From GCA-2733415 sp965178655 (lineage in GTDB: Bacteria; Bacteroidota; Bacteroidia; Flavobacteriales; Flavobacteriaceae): 64,000 nucleotides of DNA. Positions 26,054-33,886 of this stretch are shown in pieces (position 1 is the stretch's first letter; every line of letters begins with the position of its first letter). The notes below the pieces were generated by a model. That model did not search any database and was not told where the DNA came from. It saw only the letters and a list, made by a program, of their open reading frames with translations. The DNA lies in contig OZ238266.1 of assembly GCA_965178655.1 (NCBI GenBank), positions 186,001 to 250,000 on the forward strand, given 5' to 3'. Both the position numbers and the translations under genes were made by a program.

Positions 26054-27565
26054 ATGCAATTGAAACATATCCATTTTCTATATAACCTCCTATTCTTATC
26101 TTGCTTTAGTAGTGTAGTTTCACAAAATATTAGCGCAACAATTGTAGATAAAAGTAACAAAGAGCCTATTGCTTATGCAAGTATCTTGTACGGTACAAAC
26201 AAAGGCGTTGTTAGTAATGACGAGGGTAGTTTTAACATTACAATAGACCAAGACATATACACTATAAAAGATTCACTGCGCATTTCTTCTGTAGGATATA
26301 AAACAAAATCTATTGCAATACATAGTAAGATAAAGGATACTGTTTTTTTAACTCCAGAACCAGTATCGCTATCGAGTGTTTATTTATCTAACAAACAATA
26401 TACTCCTGAAGAAATTATAGAGCATGTTGCTAATAATATGTCTAAGAATTACCCTGAAACAGCTAATCGTAGTCGTTTTTTTATGAGGGAATCTATGAAT
26501 CAGGAATATAAAAAACTAAAGCTTGTCTACAAAAAATCTAGCATTAAAGAACTTACTGAAAATCTCATAGATAGCATGCTTAATACCGTTCCAAAAAAAA
26601 CAAACTATCATATTGAAACGCTTGCTGATTATTATGTTATACCTAATGAAACTCAACAAAAACTTGCAGTTTTAAAGACCTCAAAATTATACGACAAAAA
26701 AGAAACAGCATCTTTTCAAAGCTTTCAGAAAAAATTTATGGAAGTCTTTAATAACAACATAAAAAAAGACTCTTATTTAAAGATTAAATCAGGTTTTTTT
26801 GGTACAAAAGTACAAGCCGATTCTATTATTAAAAATGCTCAAAAACAGAGTAAAGAGCGTACTGAAAAGCAAAAATTAGCAATACGAAAAAAATATTTTA
26901 ATAGCCGAAAAGGGAAACTTAAAAAAACGCTTAGCTATTCGTTTTACCAAGATGATTCAAAGATAAATGTTATTAACAAAGCCAACAAGTACCGGTTTAC
27001 CTTAACAGGTGTTATTGATTATAATTATGAGCTGGCATATGTTATAACCTTTGTTCCAAAACGATCGGAAGACATAAAAGGCACATTATACATTAACACC
27101 GAAGACTTTGCTATACTGCGTATTGAATATGAAAATGCAAACCCTGTTTATAATAAAATGTTTAATATGCTTGGGGTTAATGTTAATCATGTAGGCTTTA
27201 AAGGCACTGCTGTTTACAGCAAAAATTCGCTTAATGCTTATTCTCTTAAATATATAAGTCATGAAAACAAGGCGTCATTTAAAGTTGACAGGCCTTTAAA
27301 AATTATTGAAAAAAATAAGCATGTAAAGGGCCGCAGAAAACAAAATGAATTAAAACTTCAAATGCAAATAAACTTAGTTGATATTGAAAAAAGAGAAATT
27401 GTACTTTTTGATGTTAACAGTATTAGTCCGCAAGACTTTAAAAACTTAAAAGAAAATAAAAACGTAGATATTAAATATTTTACAAAATATAATGCTGAGT
27501 TTTGGAATGGCTATAATATTATAGAGCCCAATCAAGCCATAAAAGATTTTGAAGCAATAGACTAG
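26054..27565 (+). CDS. Exported protein with carboxypeptidase-regulatory-like domain
   Basis: 503 residues with a signal peptide (cleavage near VVSQN). Residues about 24-100 form a CarboxypepD_reg-like beta-sandwich: ISATIVDKSNKEPIAYASI, then GVVSNDEGSF and ISSVGYKTKSI. The remaining 400 residues are Lys-rich with predicted beta-strands and no motif I can name. Proteins of this type in Flavobacteriaceae are periplasmic or outer-membrane associated and unassigned. The stop codon overlaps that of the converging acyltransferase gene in the palindrome CTAG. Confidence 0.75.
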   Translation: MQLKHIHFLYNLLFLSCFSSVVSQNISATIVDKSNKEPIAYASILYGTNKGVVSNDEGSFNITIDQDIYTIKDSLRISSVGYKTKSIAIHSKIKDTVFLTPEPVSLSSVYLSNKQYTPEEIIEHVANNMSKNYPETANRSRFFMRESMNQEYKKLKLVYKKSSIKELTENLIDSMLNTVPKKTNYHIETLADYYVIPNETQQKLAVLKTSKLYDKKETASFQSFQKKFMEVFNNNIKKDSYLKIKSGFFGTKVQADSIIKNAQKQSKERTEKQKLAIRKKYFNSRKGKLKKTLSYSFYQDDSKINVINKANKYRFTLTGVIDYNYELAYVITFVPKRSEDIKGTLYINTEDFAILRIEYENANPVYNKMFNMLGVNVNHVGFKGTAVYSKNSLNAYSLKYISHENKASFKVDRPLKIIEKNKHVKGRRKQNELKLQMQINLVDIEKREIVLFDVNSISPQDFKNLKENKNVDIKYFTKYNAEFWNGYNIIEPNQAIKDFEAID

Positions 27566-28101
27566 CTATATTCGGGAACTTTACCTACAACACCATCAAA
27601 AAAGGTATACATCTGTTTAAAATCTGCATCCACATCATCTGTAGTGTAAAAAGGTGCTGATATTTTATGTTGTTTCTTTCCAAAATCAAAAGCCACCATA
27701 ACAATTGGCACTTCTGCTTTTTTAGCTATATAGTAAAAGCCAGTCTTCCATTTATCAACCTTTTTACGTGTCCCTTCTGGAGCAATACTAAATTTTAAAT
27801 GCGGATTTTTTTTAAACATTTGCACATAAGCATCTACTGTTTTTTGTCCGCTTGTTCTATCTAGTGCAAATCCTCCAATTTTTCTTAAATACCAACCAAA
27901 AGGCCATACAAAAAGTTCTTTTTTACCTATAAAATTAATAGTAACACCACTAATTTTTCGCAATAAGAGTCCCATCGGAAAATCTTTCCAATGTGTGTGT
28001 GGTACAGCAATAATAATATACTGATCAAGATCTTTAGGAAACGTTCCTACTACAGTCCATTTTAATAATTTAAAATAAATAAATTCATAAATACGTTTCA
28101 T
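27562..28101 (-). CDS. PlsC-type lysophospholipid acyltransferase
   Basis: 179 residues from Met at 28101; nearby in-frame Met codons at 28104 and 28116 are alternatives. The catalytic HX4D box is in PHTHWKDFPMG, the FIGKKELF block follows, and the substrate-binding APEGTRKK motif is near residue 110. The family puts a second fatty acid on lysophosphatidic acid or related lipids at the inner membrane. It is the last member of a minus-strand run with kdsB, 62 bases upstream or more. Confidence 0.85.
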   Translation of the reverse strand: MKRIYEFIYFKLLKWTVVGTFPKDLDQYIIIAVPHTHWKDFPMGLLLRKISGVTINFIGKKELFVWPFGWYLRKIGGFALDRTSGQKTVDAYVQMFKKNPHLKFSIAPEGTRKKVDKWKTGFYYIAKKAEVPIVMVAFDFGKKQHKISAPFYTTDDVDADFKQMYTFFDGVVGKVPEYS

Positions 28102-28177
28102 CATAATGCTATACATTTACTCGGCAAAATTACATAATTATACCTTATAACACCCTATGGGTTTCCTAAAAAGGATT

Positions 28178-28909
28178 TTATTTATTTAAAAACGCTTTAT
28201 TAGCTTTAATTAAATCTTCTGGGGTATCAATTCCAATAGAGATATGCTTTGTTTCAACCATTTTAATAGTTTTTTGATGCGCCAAATAGCGCAGGCACTC
28301 TATCTTTTCACTGGCTTCTAAATACTCCATATCCATTTTAGTGAAGTCTAACAGCGCTTGTTTTCTAAAAGCATAAATACCTTGGTGTTTATAATATTTT
28401 GCGTGGCTAGCAGATCTTGCAAATGGTATTGGTGCTCTTGAAAAATATAGCGCAAAGTTCTTAGCATTAACAATTACTTTTACACTATTTGGATTATTAA
28501 TCTCAGAAACATCATCTATTTCATGCATAATAGATGCCAAATCAATATCATGATTCACATCGTTTTTATACACTGCCAATAGTTGTTCTAATGCCTCTTT
28601 ATGTACCGAAGGCTCATCTCCTTGTACATTTATAACAATATCACAATCTACATTAGCTACAGCTTCTGCTATACGATCACTACCACATTCATGTTCTGCA
28701 ATACTCATAATTGCTTGTCCGCCATTAGCAATTATCTCATCATAAATAATAGCACTATCGGTAACCACATAGACTTCCGAAAATAATTGTGTTGCTATAG
28801 CATTTTCATATGTTCGTAAAATTACTGTTTTTCCTGCCAAGTCTTTCATTAACTTTCCGGGGAAACGAGACGCTTCAAAACGTGCGGGAATCATTGCTAT
28901 GATTTTCAT
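28178..28909 (-). CDS. kdsB: 3-deoxy-manno-octulosonate cytidylyltransferase
   Basis: 243 residues with the family opening MIPARFEASRFPGKLMKDLAGK (split here at the conserved RF and PGK) and the INVQGDEP motif near residue 95. It activates Kdo with CTP for lipopolysaccharide inner-core synthesis. It follows a small membrane-protein gene by 18 bases and is probably in one operon with the upstream helicase and YdeI-like genes. Confidence 0.93.
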   Translation of the reverse strand: MKIIAMIPARFEASRFPGKLMKDLAGKTVILRTYENAIATQLFSEVYVVTDSAIIYDEIIANGGQAIMSIAEHECGSDRIAEAVANVDCDIVINVQGDEPSVHKEALEQLLAVYKNDVNHDIDLASIMHEIDDVSEINNPNSVKVIVNAKNFALYFSRAPIPFARSASHAKYYKHQGIYAFRKQALLDFTKMDMEYLEASEKIECLRYLAHQKTIKMVETKHISIGIDTPEDLIKANKAFLNK

Positions 28910-28927
28910 TTAAATCTATTTTAATGG

Positions 28928-29203
28928 TTATACAAGTATAAAATAATTATACCACATGGCAGCTATCGCTATTAAAAATAATAAGACTGTTGCATACCTA
29001 TGATCTGCATTTAATAATGTTTTATTTTGACTAACAGCAACTGTAGCCATTGCTATAAAAGAACATATTGATACACCTATAACAATGTAACGCAATAAGT
29101 TGGAGAAATACTCATATACATCATTAAGAAGCATTATATATCCCATAACTATTGGCAGGGTACACAAAAGGGCGAAAAAAGCAAACTTTTTTGTAGTATT
29201 CAT
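28928..29203 (-). CDS. Hypothetical small integral membrane protein
   Basis: 91 residues with three strong hydrophobic segments: FAFFALLCTLPIVMGYIML, YIVIGVSICSFIAMATVAV and ATVLLFLIAIAAMWYNYFIL. No family was recognised. It lies six bases downstream of the YdeI-like gene and 18 bases upstream of kdsB, so translation probably depends on the shared transcript. Confidence 0.65.
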   Translation of the reverse strand: MNTTKKFAFFALLCTLPIVMGYIMLLNDVYEYFSNLLRYIVIGVSICSFIAMATVAVSQNKTLLNADHRYATVLLFLIAIAAMWYNYFILV

Positions 29204-29209
29204 ATATAT

Positions 29210-29806
29210 CTAGCAGTTTTTATAATGGTCATAAAGACCTTTTCCGTCTTGTACTAATGGTATTATTTTTTGTAATCGTTTTTCTTTTGTAGCTACCCTT
29301 TTGGCTTCAGAAATATAATTGCAATATTCTCTTTGCTTACCTTTTGTTAGTTTCTCAAAGGCTTTCTTAAAGGTAATATTGTTGGTTAAAAAATTTTGCA
29401 ATAACTCTGGTATAACAAGAGGCTTGTTACGTACAACCGCCACTTCTTTTCCTTGAAGTTGGTTTTCAATAGCTTCTTGAATATATGCTTTTAAAACAGT
29501 ACTATCTAAAACCTCATTAGATGTAACTTTCCACTGTCTCATGGCTTTTGTTTTACCGTCTTGTGCGTTTGTTAGTTTTTGATGTTTGTCAGTCAAAAAT
29601 ACGCCTTGAAAAAACCAAATACCAACGTGGTTCTTAAAAGCACCTATGCCCAGTACATTTTTTCCGTTTACGGTATATGTTGGTATACTCCACTTTACAG
29701 TTTCTTCCATTACTGTAGAAATACATAACTCACGTATTTGCAAAAGTAATGCTTCCCATTTGGGGTGTGTTTCTATATATTCTTCTACACTTTCTATTTT
29801 TTTCAT
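29210..29806 (-). CDS. DUF1801 / YdeI-OmpD-associated family protein
   Basis: 198 residues. The N-terminal half resembles the DUF1801 fold (IETHPKWEALLLQIRELC, then VKWSIPTYTVNGKNVLGIGAFKNHVGIWFF). The C-terminal half resembles YdeI (PELLQNFLTN, FEKLTKGKQREYCNYISEAKR). Such proteins have been linked to stress or bacteriocin tolerance, but no biochemical activity is assigned. It sits 17 bases after the helicase gene. Confidence 0.8.
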   Translation of the reverse strand: MKKIESVEEYIETHPKWEALLLQIRELCISTVMEETVKWSIPTYTVNGKNVLGIGAFKNHVGIWFFQGVFLTDKHQKLTNAQDGKTKAMRQWKVTSNEVLDSTVLKAYIQEAIENQLQGKEVAVVRNKPLVIPELLQNFLTNNITFKKAFEKLTKGKQREYCNYISEAKRVATKEKRLQKIIPLVQDGKGLYDHYKNC

Positions 29807-29823
29807 AATCTTTAAGTGTCTAT

Positions 29824-31251
29824 TTAATTCTCAGTAAAAAAATCGTCTTGAAAACCTATTAAATATAACTTTTCCTCTGCTCTTGTAATGGCAGTATACA
29901 ACCAACGCATGTACTCTTTATTTACACCATTGGGTAAATATGGTTGCTCTATAAACACTGTTTTCCATTGCCCTCCTTGTGATTTATGACAAGTCATTGC
30001 ATAAGAGAATTTTACCTGTAATGCATTAAAGTACTTGTTCTTTTTAGTCTTCATAAACCGCTTGTATTTTGAGGTTTCATGCTGATAATCTTTTTGTACC
30101 TCTTGATATAATTTATTACTATTATCATAAGACAACGCAGGTGTTTCAGCAGTTATGGTGTCTAGTATTAATACCGTTTCAAAAGGTTTCATATTAGGAT
30201 AATCAACCATTCTAATTTTTACTTCTGCAAAGCGAAAACCATACAATTCTTTAAAAGAGAATATTTCTAAAACTTCTATAATATCGCCATTAGCTATAAA
30301 ACCTGCTTCACTAGATTCTTTTATCCAGAAATAATTATTTTTAACAACCATTAGGTAATCGCCAGAACTTAAATCGTTTTCTTGAAATAGAATTCTGCTT
30401 CTTATTTGTTGGTTATAAATATTGGCGCGTTTGTTTGATCTAACAATAATTGCAGTATCTTCTTTTCCTTCTGCAGAATAAGCGTCATCAATAGCATTTT
30501 GAATATCATAACCATCTTGCAAACGGACAATATCTTTAAAAGTATTTAGCTGAAACTTAAAGGCATTAGTATAATCACTACTTATTTGTTCTCGCAGCAA
30601 TGTGGCGTTATATAAAACACCAGACCCTTCAGCTTGTCTAACAACTTCATCTAATTCTATACAATCTACTTCTTTATTATAGTTTAAAGATAATTTATGC
30701 TCATCTAACGCCGGACTAATATCTAATTTTATAGGAGGTAACTGTGCTGTATCTCCCATAAATACTAGTTTACAATGGTGACCTGAATAAACATACTGCA
30801 ATAAATCGTCTAATAATGAGCCGTTTTCAAATAGCTTAGAATCCGTATTAACGTCAGATATCATAGACGCCTCATCAATAATAAAAATGGTGTTTTTGTG
30901 CTTATTAGGTTGCAATACAAAGCTTACCCCGCCACCTTTTTCTTTTTTAGGAAAATATATTTTTTTATGAATAGTTACCGCTTCTCTTTTAGAGTATTTA
31001 GAAATCACTTTAGCAGCTCTACCGGTTGGCGCTAGTAGAACAGCACTTTTATGCGCTTTCCATAACCCGTTTACAAGCGTGCTTATTAAGGTTGTTTTAC
31101 CTGTACCGGCATACCCTTTTAATAAAAACAGATTATCATCACCAGAAGTTAACACAAAAGAGGCCAATCGTTGTAAAACGACGTCTTGTTTAAGAGTTAA
31201 ATCAAAAGGAAATTTACTTTTAAGTAAGCTATGAAATTCGGTAGGGTTCAT
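29824..31251 (-). CDS. RecD-like superfamily 1 DNA helicase
   Basis: 475 residues. Walker A is GYAGTGKTTLIS near residue 45 and Walker B is FIIDEASMI near 125. The late motif VKFSYAMTCHKSQGGQWKTV near residue 415 is the SF1B helicase motif V/VI region (UvrD_C_2 type), ending in LYTAITRAEEKLYLIG. It is shorter than RecD2 and lacks its N-terminal region, so it is better described as a RecD-like or Dda-like ATP-dependent 5'-3' helicase. It heads the operon that runs to plsC and has an exact -7 element upstream. Confidence 0.9.
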   Translation of the reverse strand: MNPTEFHSLLKSKFPFDLTLKQDVVLQRLASFVLTSGDDNLFLLKGYAGTGKTTLISTLVNGLWKAHKSAVLLAPTGRAAKVISKYSKREAVTIHKKIYFPKKEKGGGVSFVLQPNKHKNTIFIIDEASMISDVNTDSKLFENGSLLDDLLQYVYSGHHCKLVFMGDTAQLPPIKLDISPALDEHKLSLNYNKEVDCIELDEVVRQAEGSGVLYNATLLREQISSDYTNAFKFQLNTFKDIVRLQDGYDIQNAIDDAYSAEGKEDTAIIVRSNKRANIYNQQIRSRILFQENDLSSGDYLMVVKNNYFWIKESSEAGFIANGDIIEVLEIFSFKELYGFRFAEVKIRMVDYPNMKPFETVLILDTITAETPALSYDNSNKLYQEVQKDYQHETSKYKRFMKTKKNKYFNALQVKFSYAMTCHKSQGGQWKTVFIEQPYLPNGVNKEYMRWLYTAITRAEEKLYLIGFQDDFFTEN

Positions 31252-31272
31252 TATAAATAGTTAATTGGTTTT

Positions 31273-31280
31273 CAAAGATA
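31273..31280 (-). promoter_or_regulatory. Candidate -7 promoter element for the helicase operon
   Basis: Minus-strand TATCTTTG is an exact TAnnTTTG match, ending 21 bases before the helicase ATG. Confidence 0.5.
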
Positions 31281-31325
31281 AGGCGTATTTTTTCTTTTAT
31301 TAGGGTACTGATTAAAAAAAAAATG

Positions 31326-31333
31326 TAAATTTG
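31326..31333 (+). promoter_or_regulatory. Candidate -7 promoter element for the 241-residue gene
   Basis: TAAATTTG is an exact TAnnTTTG match, ending 28 bases before the ATG at 31362. It is divergent from the helicase promoter. Confidence 0.5.
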
Positions 31334-31361
31334 CGTGCATACACTAATTAAACTATAAACA

Positions 31362-32087
31362 ATGATTACAATACTTTTAATTCTTTTAACTTTAGTAGCA
31401 GTTTTTGCAGCAGTAAAGCTTATTGACAAATATGTTCCACAAAATAAAAAGTGGATTTTCACTCTTCTTTTTTGGGTTATTGCATTGATTATGGGTAAAG
31501 CTCTATATGACTCAATCTTAGAGCCAATTCGTTTTAAGCAAACAAAAGAAATCCGTTATGCAAAAGTTATTGAGAATTTAAAAGACATTAGAGATGCGCA
31601 AGTAGCTCACAAGACTATTACTGGTAAATACTCTAACAATTGGGAATCATTAGTAAAGTTTGTAGATACTGCAGAATTTACTTTAACACAACGTAAAGAT
31701 TCTAGTATTTTAGATATTGAAATGACAAAACGCTATGGTGGTGTTGAAATGTATAAAGACATTGTTGTTATTGATACTATAGGAACTGTTGCTGTAAAAG
31801 AGTCGGTTTTTAAAAATGACGACCGTTACACTACAATGATGAATGTTCCAGGTACTGAAACTACATTTGATTTAAAAGCTGGTTTTATTGAAAAAGGAAA
31901 ATCTACACTTGCAGTGTTTGAAGCAAAAGTTGATAAAAAAATCATTTTAGCAGATCAGCCAGATTATCTTGTTTTTGAAGAATTAGAAACAGTTGCTGTA
32001 GATGGTGTTAATGGTCCTGCGCTTAGTGTAGGTTCTATGATGGAAATTAGTGCTAATGGAAATTGGCCACGAAAATATGACGAGTAA
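31362..32087 (+). CDS. Conserved hypothetical membrane-anchored protein
   Basis: 241 residues. Two N-terminal hydrophobic helices (MITILLILLTLVAVFAAVKL and WIFTLLFWVIALIMGKALY) are followed by a soluble region. Its first stretch, VIENLKDIRDAQVAHKTITGKYSNNWESLVKF, has the look of the region that follows the helix in pseudopilin-like proteins (a short helix then a G-x-Y-x-x-N/D-W loop). I do not recognise a function. The next gene, DUF3822, begins inside its last codons and rsmD follows, a small plus-strand operon. Confidence 0.7.
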   Translation: MITILLILLTLVAVFAAVKLIDKYVPQNKKWIFTLLFWVIALIMGKALYDSILEPIRFKQTKEIRYAKVIENLKDIRDAQVAHKTITGKYSNNWESLVKFVDTAEFTLTQRKDSSILDIEMTKRYGGVEMYKDIVVIDTIGTVAVKESVFKNDDRYTTMMNVPGTETTFDLKAGFIEKGKSTLAVFEAKVDKKIILADQPDYLVFEELETVAVDGVNGPALSVGSMMEISANGNWPRKYDE

Positions 32088-32901
32088 TACTGGTATTAAC
32101 ATATTATCACCCCATATATTGTCCGTTCAAGCTAGCTTGAATGGACTTTCTTTTTGCATATTAGATAGTAGCGACAACACTATATTATTGCTAAAAGAGC
32201 AACGTTTTACCTCCCCTAAAAACCCGCTTGAAGTAGCCGATGTTATAAAAAAAGAGTTTCAAACAAACCCTTTATTACAACAAACGTTTAAAAAAGCAAC
32301 ATTACTGCACGACAATAACATGTGTAGCTTTGTTCCTAAAACACTATTTAACGCCGATAATGCTGCAGATTATTTAAAATTTAACACCAAGTTATTTGAG
32401 TCTGACTTTATTGCTCATGATGAGATATCTGCCAAAGAGCTTATTGCTGTCTATGTGCCTTTTATTAATATAAATAATTACTTTATTGAATTATTTGGAA
32501 GTTTTGAATACCAACACTCTAGTGCCGTATTATTAGAAAACTTGCTGCAAAATACTAACAACAACGACGAAAAAATATATTGTAACATCACAGATTGTAA
32601 TGTTGAAATTGTATTTATAAAAAACGGAGAATTACATTTTTTTAACAGTTTTCAATACACTACAGTCGAAGATTTTAGCTACTATATTTTATTTACTTTA
32701 GCACAATTGCAACTCAACACAGAAACCATTACCCTAATACTTTTAGGAGATATAGGCTTAGACGACGACTGTTACACTGCGCTATACACATATGTAAGGC
32801 ATATTGTTTTTGGAAGTAGAAACACTTCTTTTACCTTTAGAGACCTTGAACAAAAACCAAAATATGGCTATAGTAACTACAGCCTATTAAACGCTCTTTA
32901 A
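32077..32901 (+). CDS. DUF3822 family protein
   Basis: 274 residues from the ATG at 32077, which overlaps the end of the preceding gene by 11 bases; a Met nine codons further upstream is less likely. The protein is acidic, with an actin/hexokinase-like alternation suggested by ILSVQASLNGLSFCILDS at the start and ITLILLGDIGLDDDCY near the end, consistent with DUF3822 of Bacteroidota. Function is unknown. Its stop is immediately followed by the rsmD ATG with no gap, which suggests tight coupling with ribosomal RNA methylation. Confidence 0.78.
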   Translation: MTSNTGINILSPHILSVQASLNGLSFCILDSSDNTILLLKEQRFTSPKNPLEVADVIKKEFQTNPLLQQTFKKATLLHDNNMCSFVPKTLFNADNAADYLKFNTKLFESDFIAHDEISAKELIAVYVPFININNYFIELFGSFEYQHSSAVLLENLLQNTNNNDEKIYCNITDCNVEIVFIKNGELHFFNSFQYTTVEDFSYYILFTLAQLQLNTETITLILLGDIGLDDDCYTALYTYVRHIVFGSRNTSFTFRDLEQKPKYGYSNYSLLNAL

Positions 32902-33456
32902 ATGCGAATAATTTCCGGAAAATACAAAGGCAGACGAATTTCTGCACCAAAAAAACTTCCTGTAAGACCAACTACAGACCTTGCCAAAGAATCATTATTT
33001 AACATCTTGAATAATTCGTTTTATTTTGATGAAATTTCGGTACTAGATTTGTTTTCTGGTACAGGAAATATTAGTTATGAATTTGCGTCTCGTGGCTGTA
33101 CACAAATCACTGCTGTAGATGCCAATTATGGCTGTACTGCTTTTATTAAAAAAACAGCTGCCGAATTTGAATTTGATTTAGATGTCATTAAAAGTGATGT
33201 GTTTACTTACCTAGAAAAACGTACACAACCAGCTACTATTGTATTTGCAGACCCGCCATACAACTTTACTGATACACAATTTGAAAAAATAGTAACCCTA
33301 GTATTTAACAATGCTATTATTAATGAAGATGGTTACCTGATTATTGAGCACTCAGATCATACAGACCTATCTAAATTAAATCATTTTAGTTTTTCTAAAA
33401 AATACGGTGGGTGTGTGTTTAGTTTTTTTGAATTAAAGACAAATCCAGAAAAATAA
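32902..33456 (+). CDS. rsmD: 16S rRNA (guanine(966)-N(2))-methyltransferase
   Basis: 184 residues. The start MRIISGKYKGRRISAPK, then RPTTDLAKESLFNIL, is characteristic of RsmD. Motif I is VLDLFSGTGNISYE near residue 48, and the catalytic motif IV is FADPPYNF near 115, which flips and binds guanine. It methylates the N2 of one guanine in 16S rRNA. The start codon abuts the DUF3822 stop. It converges on rnpB with only a few bases between. Confidence 0.94.
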   Translation: MRIISGKYKGRRISAPKKLPVRPTTDLAKESLFNILNNSFYFDEISVLDLFSGTGNISYEFASRGCTQITAVDANYGCTAFIKKTAAEFEFDLDVIKSDVFTYLEKRTQPATIVFADPPYNFTDTQFEKIVTLVFNNAIINEDGYLIIEHSDHTDLSKLNHFSFSKKYGGCVFSFFELKTNPEK

Positions 33457-33460
33457 AAAA

Positions 33461-33760
33461 AGTAGGCCATAAGCCGGATTCTGTCCCTTTTATAAAGGTC
33501 CTTATCATTTATCTAGTACTGCAATTACTTACAGCATCAAACCGCTTACCCTCCAGCATTGGGCGTACAACCCTTAAGCGCTGGTTTACATAGCGTTGCA
33601 CCACATAGAGTTTACCTGGTTTCACTACAGCATTACCTGTACATACTTTCTGTTGCACTTGTCCGCATCTCACGACGGACGGGCGTTACCCGCTATATTG
33701 TACTATGGTGTCCGGACTTTCCTCTCTCTTACTTAAAAGACAGCGATAAGGTAGCCTACT
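33461..33760 (-). ncRNA. rnpB: RNase P RNA
   Basis: Read on the minus strand, the RNA begins at AGUAGGCUAC (33760) and ends at GGCCUACU (33461); these ends pair as helix P1. The conserved GAGGAAAGUCCGGAC (33710-33724) and the 3' partner ACAGAAUCCGGCUUA (about 33469-33483) form the universal P4 region. ACAGAAAGUA also occurs internally. It is the catalytic RNA that trims the 5' ends of tRNA precursors, about 300 nt long and bacterial A-type in outline. A -7 promoter element lies just upstream, and a T-rich run follows the 3' end. An open frame on the opposite strand here is a shadow. Confidence 0.93.
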
Positions 33761-33766
33761 TTGCCG

Positions 33767-33774
33767 CAAAAATA
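33767..33774 (-). promoter_or_regulatory. Candidate -7 promoter element for rnpB
   Basis: Minus-strand TATTTTTG, whose last base lies seven bases before the predicted rnpB 5' end. This is the expected distance and supports both calls. Confidence 0.65.
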
Positions 33775-33886
33775 ACATTAAAATGTTAATAACTCCGTAT
33801 TAAAAGTTAGAATTCAAAATTCAATATTCAGAATAGTTACTGTATATTTGTTATTACCCTAATAGGCCTTCAAATATTTATTTTCA

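Noticed and set aside
33559..33789. Plus-strand open frame of 76 codons
   Set aside because: It lies over the RNase P RNA gene on the other strand; RNA conservation, not coding, explains the sequence.
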